Source: Notospermus geniculatus
Lineage: Eukaryota; Nemertea; Pilidiophora; Heteronemertea; Lineidae
Reading direction: 5' to 3'
Length of the DNA: 64,000 bases
NCBI GenBank assembly: GCA_002633025.1
Contig: NMRB01001624.1
Location: 68,529 to 132,528, forward strand
Position numbers and translations under genes: made by a program. This document shows positions 8,933 to 19,280 of this stretch, piece after piece (the stretch's first letter is position 1; every line of letters begins with the position of its first letter). The notes under the pieces are model-generated. The model was given only the letters and a program-made list of their open reading frames with translations. It did no database searches and had not been told where the DNA came from.

Positions 8933-11167
8933 GTGCCTGAGGCGTATCCCGTGTTGCCTGTAGTTCCGGATTGGGAGTTAGGCGTGCAATTCTGCCCGGA
9001 GGAAGTTAAGCGTAGGGTATCATCTGATGTTAAGTGGGTGTCGATTAGTGGACAGACAAGGGGGAGTCCGCAGCCTCCGACTCGGAATAAACCTTTTGAA
9101 TGCCTCTTTAAGAAGGGTATAAGCGCGGACGTTGATGAATTGTATGTAAGGGATCCGGATTCCTTCGTAGCGGGTGAAATCCATAATCATTATAATGAAT
9201 GGAGCGAGATAATGGACGGTATGGAGGAGTCTCCCGATTTTCCCAAAAGATCTCTAGATTCCTGGCTCAAAAACGGGGTTGAGGTTACTGATTTCTTCCG
9301 GCCATTTAAGGGGAGTTTTAAAGGGCGTAGTTACGATTCTTCCGTTCCGCCTTCTAGCTATTTCCCGAACGCCCCGAGTTGCAAAGACCACGGTGCGTTT
9401 ATTGCGTCAGAGTTGGAAAAGAAGATAGCGGATGGGTCTATACAACTTTTGGGAAAGTTAGGGGAGTGTAAATTGCCGCATATTATTATGCCGCTCACGG
9501 TAGAGCCGAGCAAGCCTCGGCTCTGTCATGACGAGCGTTTTTTGAATTTGTGGGTAAGAGATTCGCCCTTTAGGCTCGATGTATTAAAGGATATCCACCG
9601 TTTGGTAGAAAAGGAAGCCCGGATGGTGTCGTGCGATGATAAGTGTGGCTATGGTCATGTGCGGTTGTCCGATTCTTCAAAGACCTTTTTTGGCATCCAG
9701 TTCGGGGGCTATATTATGTGTTACAATACTCTGCCTTTCGGCTTTAAGTCTAGCGCCTACATTTACCAGACCCTGGGTCTGGTGCCGACGGCCTATTTAA
9801 GGTCCTTCGGTATAAGGAATACGCTCTACATTGACGACAGGTTCGGTGTGGAAACGGTTTCGGGGGCCGCTCCGGAAGGGAAGGGGGGCATTGACATATA
9901 CTTGGTACGGTATGCTCTTTTGGAGCTCTTGACCAGATTGGGGTATTTTCTTGGTCCCCAGAAGTGTCATCTTGAACCGGTAACGGCACTCCGTCATTTA
10001 GGTCTAATTGTGGATTCCGTTAGGCAGGCGTTTATTCTCCCGGAGGACAAGAGGAGGTCTTTCGCCGTATTGAGGGATTATATCCTGGCTTCGAGGGAGG
10101 TCGATTTGAAGACGCTCCAGCGGTTTGTGGGCAAGTGCATATCATTTACGCTGACCGTCCCAGCGGCAAAATTGTATACAAGAGAGGTAAATCGTGCGAT
10201 CTCCATCTGCTTTAGGAGTAGTGGAATGGTAGCTTTATACCCTGCTTTAAGAGAGGAAATCGCGCACTGGCTCTTTATTGATAATTGGGAAGGTTGTGTT
10301 CCGTGGTGGTCGGAGCGCCATAAACAAATGGCGTTGGCTACAGACGCTTCAATGTTCAAATATGGCGCGGTTATTCTCTCGGGAGCTGGTGGTAAGGCAT
10401 TGGAATATTCGGATTTTTGGCGGAGCGGCGATGAGAGGCCAATCCACGTCAAGGAGGCTGACGCATTATTGAAGGCGCTTCAGTCGATCTCTCATGAAAT
10501 TGGTAACCACAGGCTTGATGTAATGGTAGACAGCAGGGCGTTGATAGACTCCTGGAATAACCAGGGCTCCAAGGATCCGCTTTTAAATAGGCTAGTGAAG
10601 GATATTTTTCAGTTGGTTTACGAGTTGAACGTCAATTTAAGCCTTCAGTATGTACCGTCGAGCCAGAATCCTGCGGACGCCCCTTCCAGGTCCATTTCGA
10701 TGGGTGACATGACATTATCACCGGCCTCTTGGCGTAAGGTGGAGGGCGCACTGGGCCCGCATTCGGTAGATTTAATGGCCCTAGATAGTAATGCCATGCT
10801 CGATGAGAACGGGAGGCCTTTAAGGCATTTTACCCCTGCTCCGTCACCTCTGTCGTCGGGGGTCAATGTTTTCGCCCAAGATGTAAAGTTGGAAGGTGGC
10901 CTTTATGTGTTCCCGCCTCAGCCAATGATTTTTCCGGTATTGTCTTTTCTCATCCAGGAAAGGGTCCCTCGCTGCACTTTTGTTGCTCCGAGTTTTTCCC
11001 CACCGCAGGCATGGTATCCGTTGGTGGTAAGGTATGCAAGGTCGTCGATTTGCCTTGGTAGGAAAGGTCAAAAAGGGGTAGTAAGGGTCCCCTCTAAGCG
11101 AGGGTATGTGATGGATTCTAGGGGTTTAAAGTGGGACCTGTTGGCGTACGATCTCAGTTTTCTATAA
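8933..11167 (+). CDS. Reverse transcriptase-RNase H of the YR retrotransposon
   Basis: About 744 codons are open from a 3' splice site (AATATTTTTCAG|GTG) in phase 0. RT motifs include KPRLCHDERFLNLW, MVSCDDKCGYGHV, YNTLPFGFKSSAY and the catalytic YIDD (TLYIDDRFG). An RNase H-like domain follows (LATDASMFKYGAVI, DVMVDSRALIDSW, VPSSQNPADAPSR). The C-terminal part (GPHSVDLMALDSNAM...HFTPAPSPLSSGVNVFA) is typical of Ngaro/DIRS RT ORFs. There is no in-frame ATG near the 5' edge, so expression probably depends on splicing from an upstream exon rather than independent initiation. Confidence 0.85.
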   Translation: MPEAYPVLPVVPDWELGVQFCPEEVKRRVSSDVKWVSISGQTRGSPQPPTRNKPFECLFKKGISADVDELYVRDPDSFVAGEIHNHYNEWSEIMDGMEESPDFPKRSLDSWLKNGVEVTDFFRPFKGSFKGRSYDSSVPPSSYFPNAPSCKDHGAFIASELEKKIADGSIQLLGKLGECKLPHIIMPLTVEPSKPRLCHDERFLNLWVRDSPFRLDVLKDIHRLVEKEARMVSCDDKCGYGHVRLSDSSKTFFGIQFGGYIMCYNTLPFGFKSSAYIYQTLGLVPTAYLRSFGIRNTLYIDDRFGVETVSGAAPEGKGGIDIYLVRYALLELLTRLGYFLGPQKCHLEPVTALRHLGLIVDSVRQAFILPEDKRRSFAVLRDYILASREVDLKTLQRFVGKCISFTLTVPAAKLYTREVNRAISICFRSSGMVALYPALREEIAHWLFIDNWEGCVPWWSERHKQMALATDASMFKYGAVILSGAGGKALEYSDFWRSGDERPIHVKEADALLKALQSISHEIGNHRLDVMVDSRALIDSWNNQGSKDPLLNRLVKDIFQLVYELNVNLSLQYVPSSQNPADAPSRSISMGDMTLSPASWRKVEGALGPHSVDLMALDSNAMLDENGRPLRHFTPAPSPLSSGVNVFAQDVKLEGGLYVFPPQPMIFPVLSFLIQERVPRCTFVAPSFSPPQAWYPLVVRYARSSICLGRKGQKGVVRVPSKRGYVMDSRGLKWDLLAYDLSFL

Positions 11168-11192
11168 GTGTAGTTTGCCTCTTGTTTTCCAG

Positions 11193-12434
11193 GGGGCGGA
11201 TTGTTCTGTGAAGAGGGTTAAGAGCGTGGTGGTGGACATTGATTCCATTGATGAGAGGATTGCCTCTTTGGAGCATCAGACAGGTGTGTCGCTTGCCAAG
11301 AGGCGGCGTTCTGCCCTTGAATCGGACTTGACGGCCTTCCTAGCGGCATGCCCTGGGAAGCCGAATGTGTTCAATTGTTCCCCTACTGACGTTAGGCGTT
11401 TCTTGGTTTGGAAGGACGTCGCAGGGAAAACCAGGGTCCACGCGATTAATTGTGCTAACCTGGGGAGTAAGGAAAAGTGTTCGTGCCTCTGCCCTTCCAG
11501 GCTATCGGTTGGAACCTTGAATAACTACATATACCAATTGTCATGTATTTTCTTCGAGGCCGGTAGGGGTAATCAGTGGGACCACAGGAAGTTTAGCGGC
11601 AATCCGGCTAAGTCGTCGATGATTGCTGATTACGCCAAACAGGTTGGTTTGGAGCAGGCGGCCGCGCACGTCCTCCCGAAACAGGCAAAGCCGATTTTTG
11701 TTGACAAGGTTAAGCGTATTGCTGGTTATATTGACAGGGAGCTCGCTAGGGATGATCTCGGGTTGCATCGTAAGTTTGTTTTAATGAGGGACCAAGCTCT
11801 GTTCAAGCTTCTCTTTTTCGCGGGGGATAGGGCGTTTGATCTGGCGAGGGTGCCTACCCAGGAGGTTAAGCGGTTGGCAGACGACTCAGGTTTCCAATTT
11901 TGCCATACCCTGACTAAGTCGATAAGAGGCGGCAAAGGCAAGTCGAATGTGTTTGTGATAAAGCGATGCCAGGAGCGGTCGATATGCCCTGTTAGGGGTC
12001 TGGAGATGTATTTCCAATGGTGCGAATCCAAGGGGGTGCGTCTTGCCAATGGTTACCTTTTCAGGATTGTAAGCCAGGACGGTACGAGGGTGTTAGACCG
12101 CCCCGTGTCTTACACAACTATCTATAGCCGTTTAAGGGAATACCTAACAACTTTGGGCATTTTCGAGGGAGAGACGCCTCACAGTTTTCGTGGTGGGTGT
12201 GCGGTCACCATGGGTTTGGCCGGCTGCGTTGAGTCTGAGGCTGACATTATGAACCACATTGGTTGGTTCTCGTCTGATACTGCGTATTACTACAGCAGGG
12301 TGAAACAGATAAATGATGCTTCTAAGGTCGCTCAGAGGTTCGCGGATTCTGTGAGTAACTATGATAGGGCAAGGAAGGCTTTTGAGGCAGTTTCTGGGTT
12401 AAAGAAGGCGTTCGGGAGCCCAGACGACTCCTGA
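11193..12434 (+). CDS. Tyrosine recombinase of the YR retrotransposon
   Basis: About 413 codons start at a 3' splice site (TTGTTTTCCAG|GGG) in phase 0. The catalytic set is present: Arg in FFAGDRAFDLARV, His-x-x-Arg in PHSFRGGCAV, His/Trp in NHIGWFSSD, and the nucleophilic Tyr in TAYYYSRVKQ. The N-terminal part carries a helical core-binding region (DVRRFLVWKDVAGKTRVH...YIYQLSCIFFEAGRG). These enzymes integrate circular cDNA by recombination without a target duplication. No ATG lies near the start, again suggesting translation from a spliced transcript. Confidence 0.87.
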   Translation, partial: GADCSVKRVKSVVVDIDSIDERIASLEHQTGVSLAKRRRSALESDLTAFLAACPGKPNVFNCSPTDVRRFLVWKDVAGKTRVHAINCANLGSKEKCSCLCPSRLSVGTLNNYIYQLSCIFFEAGRGNQWDHRKFSGNPAKSSMIADYAKQVGLEQAAAHVLPKQAKPIFVDKVKRIAGYIDRELARDDLGLHRKFVLMRDQALFKLLFFAGDRAFDLARVPTQEVKRLADDSGFQFCHTLTKSIRGGKGKSNVFVIKRCQERSICPVRGLEMYFQWCESKGVRLANGYLFRIVSQDGTRVLDRPVSYTTIYSRLREYLTTLGIFEGETPHSFRGGCAVTMGLAGCVESEADIMNHIGWFSSDTAYYYSRVKQINDASKVAQRFADSVSNYDRARKAFEAVSGLKKAFGSPDDS

Positions 12435-12733
12435 ATGGGGGTGATTTTTTCTACAGTTTGGCACTATTATAGAGCTGTTAACTCCGTAGAGAGTGTTCAG
12501 GCATTCCAGTTGTATTTTTTGAGCCGTATTACTAGTTTGTACCCAGTTGATGTCGAATCTCACGGGTTGCACTCGTGAAGGTGTACATGTATATGTGTGT
12601 GAATAAAGAAGGTGTTTTGCCATTTATATCGGCGTTCCTTTCATCCATTAGAGGAAGTGTTGGGAGTATTGGGGGAAGGAGATGTGGGGTGTTTGGTGGG
12701 ACAGAGGGCGTCCTCCCTCCAGGTTACCTCGCG

Positions 12734-12803
12734 TTTATGGCTGATTTCCCCAATCCTCCCGGAAACACAATGAGGAGATAGAGGGCGGCGAGGATGTGCT
12801 AAC
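12734..12803 (+). repeat. Split direct repeat copy B1 of the YR retrotransposon
   Basis: A 70-bp block starting GTTTATGGCTGATTTCCCC and ending GGATGTGCTAAC recurs essentially unchanged 256 bp downstream at 12990-13059. Its position, after the recombinase ORF and before the element end, is that of the B1 unit of split direct repeats. Confidence 0.75.
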
Positions 12804-12989
12804 ATCCTCGGCGACCTCTAGCGACGAATGCTATTAACAGTGTCTTTTGTGCGCAGCCTGTCGGAGTGGGCGATTGTTGATGCGGGCCGGTTTCGCCGGG
12901 GTGGCCCGGCGGTGTGGTCGGTGTTTCTCCCCGCCCGCCCACCCGCCCAGCGGTGGTCCTCTTCTCCTCCATTAAGGTTTCCTCCAGCG

Positions 12990-13059
12990 TTTATGGCTGA
13001 TTTCCCCAATCCTCCCGGAAACACAATGAGGAGATAGAGGGCGGCGAGGATGTGCTAAC
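12990..13059 (+). repeat. Split direct repeat copy B2 of the YR retrotransposon
   Basis: Second copy of the 70-bp block; the sequences diverge immediately after GCTAAC (ATCCTC in B1, AACCTC in B2). The 186 bp between the copies would be A2. A matching A1 near 7155 is not apparent. Confidence 0.75.
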
Positions 13060-13090
13060 AACCTCAGCAATTACACTTACTTGAAATTTA

Positions 13091-14286
13091 AGGTGTAATG
13101 TCTTCATTTCCATGTGCCAGTGCCTTCTTGAATCGTGTTGTCATTTTCATAAGGATATGAAGGAGGTCAAATTCAAGGTCCCAAGTTCGTTGGCCTGTGG
13201 AGTGTAATGGGTTATTGGAATTTGTTTGGGAGTTTAGGAGATACAACGCACATGTCCACATTTTTAAAACCATGGTGAGTAATTCTGTTTTAACCCTTTC
13301 ACATCCGTGCGCAAGCCATTTCAAAGTTGGAACGAGTAAATCGCCTGTACTTGCTCATGCGGAACCAATAACGGTTGATATGATGGCAAACAAAGGAAGA
13401 GACCAAGGTCTACTGAAACCAGATAAGAGATTTCTCAAAACTGATAAAACTACTATCTGGGAGACAATTTTCTAAATGTATACTTTTTTTTGAAACACCC
13501 TGTATGTACCATGTATGGTTCGATGTGTAGATGATGGTGGATTACTAAGGATTGGTAGGCCCTACTTAAATCCGAATGTCGAAAGCGCCTCTCTGTCACG
13601 TCCGATAGTTCAATCACCCTCCAATATCAAATTCGTTCGTTCTATTCAATAGTAACAGTGGAAAACAAGGCAAATGTTAGGCTTTGCATCGGCGTGAATC
13701 AGTTCGATAACGACCGATATATAATCTGCTGTCATACCGTGGTCTGATATTGTATGAGAACACATGTAGTAGTTGTCTAAGACAAAACTGAAACAATCAA
13801 ATCATAATGATAGGTACTGGTAATTAAGCTTCAATAACAATGTACTAAATACACTACAAGACGGCCTCGTCTTTGGATCTCCCCACGGCTCCGAAGCTGC
13901 TTCCGCTCTCTTTCACCAGGCTAAATTATACTTGACAAGGGAATGCAGATAACAATATTGTACAGATACATTGCAGTGTTGGAATAAATGTTACGGAGGA
14001 AAGACCTTTCTTTGTTCTGCGGGAATCGATTGAACTGAATCGGAATTGAATACTTCCCTCAAATGCATTGTTACATTGATATATTTCGATTAATTCTCCA
14101 TGAAAGATTTCTATGATGCTATTGTCTACATAACTGAGTTTCAACAAAGTTGTCATTGTTTCTGCTGCAGTACATTCATTTGGTCGGAACAGTCTGAATA
14201 TAACAAATCCTTGACATTTTGAACTTAATTTTATCATTTCCATGTATTGCATGATGCACATTATAACCAGTACAGGAAAACTCATC
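13091..14286. other. Non-coding stretch, no supported gene
   Basis: AT-rich sequence with no supported gene. A minus-strand open frame (13926-14372) encodes several hydrophobic segments but runs into the left arm of a fold-back element and has no motif I recognise. Confidence 0.5.
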
Positions 14287-14802
14287 CCAAAAAATAAATG
14301 GACAGCAGTTTTTCTTGAATACCTCCAAAACAATGCAATGTAGGAGACTGAGCCTAACATATGTGATAGCAAATTTTCCTGGCTATCTGATGATATGAAA
14401 GTCGAGAAAATCCACCTTTGATAGAAGGACTTTTGTAAAGTAATTGGTTGGCGAGGGCCGTTTCAAAGGTGTCTCTGGCATGTGCAGAATAATTTGGTTA
14501 AAAGTGGTCTAAAACCATCTTTCTAATTAAAATAATTGAAATTTTAAGATGTGATATGAAAGCTCTTGATGAGAGGAACACACTGCTATAAAAATTTTCA
14601 GTGAAAACTTGCAAATAAAAAGTAGCGAAAAACATGACTTTACACAATTCCTTCTATCAAAGGTGGATTTCACCGGATTTTCTCGACTTTCATATCATCG
14701 GATAGCCAGGAAAATTTGCTATCACATATGTTAGGCTCAGTCTCCTACATTGCATTGGTTTGGAGGTATTCAAGAAAAACTGCTGTCCATTTATTTTTTG
14801 GC
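14287..14802. mobile_element. Fold-back element with about 145-bp arms
   Basis: The left arm (14287-14429, starting CCAAAAAATAAATGG) is the near-perfect reverse complement of the right arm (14650-14802, ending CCATTTATTTTTTGG). The right arm has one extra CACCGGA-like insertion. The spacer is about 220 bp and holds no coding capacity. High arm identity suggests a recent insertion or gene conversion between arms. Confidence 0.85.
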
Positions 14803-15340
14803 GAACCGCGGTACCCCCATCGACGCTTGTTTTCATTATGCAAAATACGCAACGTCACAGCGTCGTATATGTCGTAACGTCACAGACCAATGAGACAGGT
14901 TTTCACGGAAGGCGCAGTGAACGGGGAAGGTGTGTCAACTTACGACGGCAAATTCACACACTTGCTATGAACGGATTTTGAAGAAAAGTTAAAACAAACA
15001 TCAACACAAGCAGAGCTAACAATAGGTATCTTTATTTACCGTGAAGAAAATGATACGCACACTTTAATCATCGATTTCGACGAAATGGCGAACCGCGATA
15101 CCCCCCTCCGGAGCGCATCCTGCACTCGCCGAAACAGTCGCCCCCGGATAGTTTACAGCATCACGACGTTGTTGTAACAACAATGGGTTCAAGGTCACAT
15201 GGGATAAACAAGGATACATAAGTCGAACATGCTGTGTTGTTTTTTTTCGATTTCATTTATTAAATACGTAATTGTTGTGGGTCAAAGATAAGTGAAAAAA
15301 ATCGGGCGGGAGATGACGTCAAAAAGTGGCGAACCGCGAT
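14799..15340 (+). repeat. Three spaced copies of TGGCGAACCGCGRT
   Basis: The 14-mer occurs at 14799, 15086 and 15327, spaced about 287 and 241 bp apart. The first two are followed by runs of C (TACCCCC). The sequence between copies is not obviously repeated. Function unknown. Confidence 0.55.
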
Positions 15341-17270
15341 CACCTGACGTTAGGTGACTTTTTGAATTTTCATGCGCTCAGTGGTTAGTACGCCCCACTG
15401 AAACTTTGAATCGAGCACGAAATGGCGACGATGAGACCTTAGCCCGATGTTGGCCGACTGGTTCCGAATTCCTGAGTTGACGTCATCATTCCGACGATTA
15501 CCGGAGGTTTCCGATCTCATTCTGTGCCTTTTGTTTTTTAGGGACACAAAACTTCGTTGCACTTTATTTAATCAGCAAAGTCATTTTGGTCGAAAATGCT
15601 CATTTGATCCAAAGTATATGATCATTATGAACTAAATGAAGAGTGCCTGGACGGGGGTTGGAGCTGGGACTTTAAATAAACTCGTCAGGACTTTTTAAAA
15701 GTGCGTCAGGAACTTTCAGAAACATGTCAGGAGCACGTGACCTATCAGAAGCGCGTGGCCAACATGAATCGATGACGTCAGAACATCCGTAAGTCTAGCA
15801 CATGGCCGGCAGCGAATTTTTTTCCCCAGGATAGTTGGTATACAGTGTGTATTTAATCAACCAATCAAGTGGCAGTATGACCATAAAGGAATCAACCATA
15901 AAGGTTAAACTGCGAACGATGAGCTTACTGAGGGATACACTTCCTGTGTTGCCACCAGATGTCTCTCACTGCCTGAATTTTGGCTTTACGTAATAGGCAC
16001 GAGTGTTAGCTACACAAACTGGTCCCCGTGCACAAAGTGGTCCCCAACAGAAAACGATGACATTTCGCGCAATAACAAAAACACGTGTTAGGCCGACTAT
16101 TTTTATTCGGCATGCAAATGAGCAGAAAGTAGTAAATTTAGCACGTGGGTTTGAGGAGGCAGTGTGCGCCAAACATGTGAACAATAAACAAGTGAAATGT
16201 CACAAGTAGAAAATAACAACCAAGGAATAGATTTCCGACAAACGGACCACTATTCAGGCGGATGACGGGTTGATCAATAACTACCCTGAACCTGAATATT
16301 CAACGATTTTCCATTCGAACAAGTTTCGCGGGCCGACCGATTGACGCATACTATACAGTATGTAATAGCACGATCTTGGCATGCAAAGCCCGTTAAATAT
16401 TGGCATTATTGCCATCAACTGGTCAATCAAGTCAAACACCAAGTTCAAACACCACCGCCCTATGTTTTTTAAAAAACATTTTCTTGTTAAAACTGTAATT
16501 TCTAATTACGCTACCCACGCACGTGTATAATCTCCGGCTGGTCACCCTCATCATCTTGGTCCATTTCGTGAACAAACAGAACAAAATACAACGAAAATAA
16601 AAATATTAATTTGCGAGGCTCAAACACGGTCGAACCCGACAGAGAGAGAAAGAGAGTTTGGGCTTATCAAATCATTATTACCAACATGAAAATCAGGCGC
16701 AGTATACAGAAAAACTCGCCCCAGCCGAGTCGGTGAATGGCCAAAAATGGCCAGGCGCGTAGCCGGAGATTGCGCAATTCACTCCATTTTTTGCTCGCTG
16801 TCGTTGCTGAAGTTGGTAGCTGACAAACCAGTGAATTTTCCTTTACCCTGCTCGTACCACACCATTTCACAGCACAAGAAAGGGTTGTCCAGTAGAAGAA
16901 ATACCAAAGAAAGTCGTGAAAAAATCCGCGGGTTTCTGAAACCCTTCGTTGAAACCGGCTCCTGTGTTGACAGTCAAAACGGCTAACTGCGCATGCACGA
17001 TTTTCCATGGCAATGGCGTATTACGAATCCGCAACATTACTGATCTATCGACAGACTTCGAAAAAACACTTCGACTCGTCAAGTATGTATGTTCACAGTC
17101 TGTTTCGGCAAGCCAAAGTGGAAGTTATTCAAGTTGGCTTTCAATACCTTATTTCTCTGTATTTCCACAGATAGGACATGTTCTCTAAGTTCACCCATGG
17201 GTATTTATAGTAATATTCATCATCTCCCTCACCGCATTGGCATTACGAGTGCATCGGATGAATCTAACTA
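15341..17270. other. Non-coding stretch, no supported gene
   Basis: I see no ORF with recognisable domains and no RNA gene. It contains a GA-rich tract (16640-16656), scattered CpG-rich segments and CRE-like TGACGTC words. Confidence 0.5.
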
Positions 17271-18317
17271 TCAGCGGTCTCTTTGCATTCTCATGAACGC
17301 CATAAACATTCCGCGTAAAATCGCTCTGAACCTACGCCCGGTTAGAACATAGACATAAAAGTTAATAAAGGAATTAGCACCGGACAGCACGTAAAATACT
17401 CCCATAACTGGATATAACGAGTCTAAACTCTGCGTACCGATAAGGGCCACTATAATGGTACCACCTAAGTTAATCAAAAGTGATGGCAACTCTAATATAA
17501 AGAAACACATCACCAAAATGACAATCCGATTCGTTATGTTGGTTCTTTGTTTTTCATGATCTTCGCTATCTCTTGAAGCCGATAGACCACTGACATTTGT
17601 TCTCAAAACCCACACCATTCTTGTCCCTGTAAAGGTAAGACAAGCAAAGGGTATGAAAAACAAGATAATATAATAGAGAACGTTGACATAGCCAATGCGA
17701 AAGTCAACATTTTTGGCGAAAAGTTCGCTGTCAATTGAGACTGGCCTAACTCTATTAGCGCAGACGTCAAACACAAAGAGCGTGTCGCAGTACCAAAATT
17801 TAGGAAAGTTATAACAGAGAGAGAAAACGATGATTCCAATACTGGCGATTCTACAGTTCCTAACTGTACATAAAGACTTGGCCTTTAGTGGAAAGCACAC
17901 AGCTACGTATCTCTCTGTTGCTACGAATACCATGATATAAGTAGACGCCGTCTTAAAATACCATGAAAGAGCCCATTGGTATCCGCGGGAAAGTTGAAAG
18001 AACTCATAGTATACTTCGAGATGTCCTGTGTAGGTATAAACGGCTGGGAGCGAGTATGCGAAGCCGTATATTGTGAGGACACCGCTGTCGGATATCGCCA
18101 GAGCCCGAAGAAGAAATGACGTGGAACCCTTCATCTCCCTGCTCAAGACAGCGAGCGCTAATGAGTTTCCAACGATACCAAACACAACGTAACATAACAT
18201 GAATGGAACGTACACGACGAACAAGACTAAATCACTGACTGTTTCTATATAAGTCGGTCTGTATAAACACTGTATAACTAGAGATTCTGTCATGTTGTTC
18301 ACACCACCAACCACCAT
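17271..18317 (-). CDS. Class A (rhodopsin-like) GPCR, peptide-receptor type
   Basis: This intronless ORF of 348 residues starts at an ATG. Seven hydrophobic segments are visible. Motifs: GNSLALAV in TM1 (residues 50-57), RALAISDSG in TM2, ERY in TM3 (135-137, for DRY), MCFFILELPSLL in TM6 in place of CWxP, and INFYVYVLTGRRFR in TM7, where NFYVY replaces NPxxY. The short C-terminal tail is basic. The layout resembles FMRFamide/peptide receptors expanded in marine invertebrates; the ligand cannot be inferred. The cysteine usually present just before TM3 is not seen, so the ECL1-ECL2 disulphide may be absent. The ORF is intact and looks like a host gene. A second GPCR locus lies at 52-61 kb. Confidence 0.88.
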   Translation of the reverse strand: MVVGGVNNMTESLVIQCLYRPTYIETVSDLVLFVVYVPFMLCYVVFGIVGNSLALAVLSREMKGSTSFLLRALAISDSGVLTIYGFAYSLPAVYTYTGHLEVYYEFFQLSRGYQWALSWYFKTASTYIMVFVATERYVAVCFPLKAKSLCTVRNCRIASIGIIVFSLCYNFPKFWYCDTLFVFDVCANRVRPVSIDSELFAKNVDFRIGYVNVLYYIILFFIPFACLTFTGTRMVWVLRTNVSGLSASRDSEDHEKQRTNITNRIVILVMCFFILELPSLLINLGGTIIVALIGTQSLDSLYPVMGVFYVLSGANSFINFYVYVLTGRRFRAILRGMFMAFMRMQRDR

Positions 18318-18830
18318 TATATTAAGTGCTTAGCCTCCGAAGTTTGATTTGATGTTGTCTTCGACAGACACGCTGTCGAAAATCAAAAGCTGTCTTCGCA
18401 ACAGTCAAAACGCGACGGTATTCGCCTCTCGAATGTCGACAATCTAATATATCCTACAACAAAAAACGACGATATTCGCCCATCGAAAGTAGAGAAGCTG
18501 ATATGAGCTACAGCTGAAACGATGGTGTTCACCACTGGAATTTCGAAAAGCTAACCTCAGCTGCAGCTTAAAGACGGTAGTTGCCTCCCGAAATTCGAAA
18601 AAGCTCTCTCTGCTAGTATCAGAACACGCCCAGTAATGTTGCACAAATGGCTGTCTTAAAATAAATGCCAACAGTGAATCCGTCTCTTGACTACTTTGAG
18701 GCGTTTCCCCAGCAGCTGGGTTTTGTCATACTCATGACCACTTGACACCAGCACAAAGTTTCATGTCATACACAAATGGAAACTCTGATTTCTCTTTCTG
18801 ACTGTGTACGATCATATTTCAGATTCCACA
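18318..18830. other. GPCR upstream region
   Basis: No gene seen. It contains four degenerate copies of a roughly 60-bp unit related to GAATGTCGACAATCTAATAT / GAAATTCGAAAAGCT (18360-18610), a weak tandem repeat immediately upstream of the GPCR. Confidence 0.4.
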
Positions 18831-19029
18831 TTAAAGCTGACGTGAACGAACAAAAAGCCCCCATGCGACGAGCAAGAGAATTGCAAACGCCTTGCAAACA
18901 CCTCAAACGAAGGCTCAGAACATGATTGACCCCACGACCCCAGGAGGGCGCCACCTTATTTGTCTTCGAGCTTTCGAGGTGTCAACATCCTTTGGTGAGC
19001 TCCTTCTGAACATTATTTTTGAAAGAAAA

Positions 19030-19110
19030 AATTTTGACCAAGCTGGGAATCGAACCCGCGCGTTGTTATCTCTGTTCCATCGTCTTCCCCATTCGGCCAC
19101 CGAACTTGTT
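19030..19110 (-). pseudogene. tRNA-like Pol III module (SINE head or tRNA pseudogene)
   Basis: The reverse strand carries an A box (TGGCCGAATGG) and a perfect B box (GGTTCGATTCC) with tRNA-like spacing. The T-arm can fold, but the anticodon stem is poor and no uridine-33 loop is convincing. I call it tRNA-derived rather than a working tRNA gene. Confidence 0.55.
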
Positions 19111-19202
19111 GAAGGACTTCGCATGTTTTCTCTTATTCGTAGTATTATTACGTAAGACGAAGCCCTACGTCTATGACGAATATAAATCACGTCCCTGTCA
19201 GC

Positions 19203-19280
19203 TGGCTCGTTGGCCGAGAGGATAGAGTGGTGGATTACAAATCAGAAGGCCGACGGTTCGAATCCCGTCTAAATGACTGC
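19203..19280 (+). pseudogene. tRNA-like Pol III module (SINE head or tRNA pseudogene)
   Basis: A box TGGCCGAGAGG and B box GGTTCGAATCC are present. The anticodon loop could be read as TTACAAA (anticodon ACA), but the stem has mismatches. The 3' acceptor strand (TAAATGA) does not pair with the 5' end (GCTCGTT). It runs outward toward the right fold-back arm. Confidence 0.55.

Larger units (their letters stand above)
7155..13090 (+). mobile_element. Tyrosine-recombinase retrotransposon (Ngaro/DIRS group)
   Basis: It encodes a zinc-knuckle Gag-like protein, RT-RNase H, and a tyrosine recombinase, in that order on the plus strand. A 70-bp direct repeat (12734-12803 and 12990-13059) lies downstream of the recombinase. 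That fits the B1-A2-B2 part of the split direct repeats of Ngaro/PAT elements. I see no methyltransferase domain after RNase H, which argues against DIRS1 proper. The 5' copy of the A repeat is not found; the element begins next to an N at 7154, so the 5' terminus may be missing from the assembly. All ORFs are open and the catalytic residues are present. Confidence 0.85.

Noticed and set aside
13926-14372. 148-codon minus-strand ORF with hydrophobic segments as a chemoreceptor exon
   Set aside because: It runs into the arm of a fold-back element, lacks recognisable motifs, and its hydrophobicity can come from AT-rich codons.
19203-19280. Functional tRNA-Cys (ACA anticodon)
   Set aside because: Mismatched anticodon and acceptor stems, inside a mobile fold-back.
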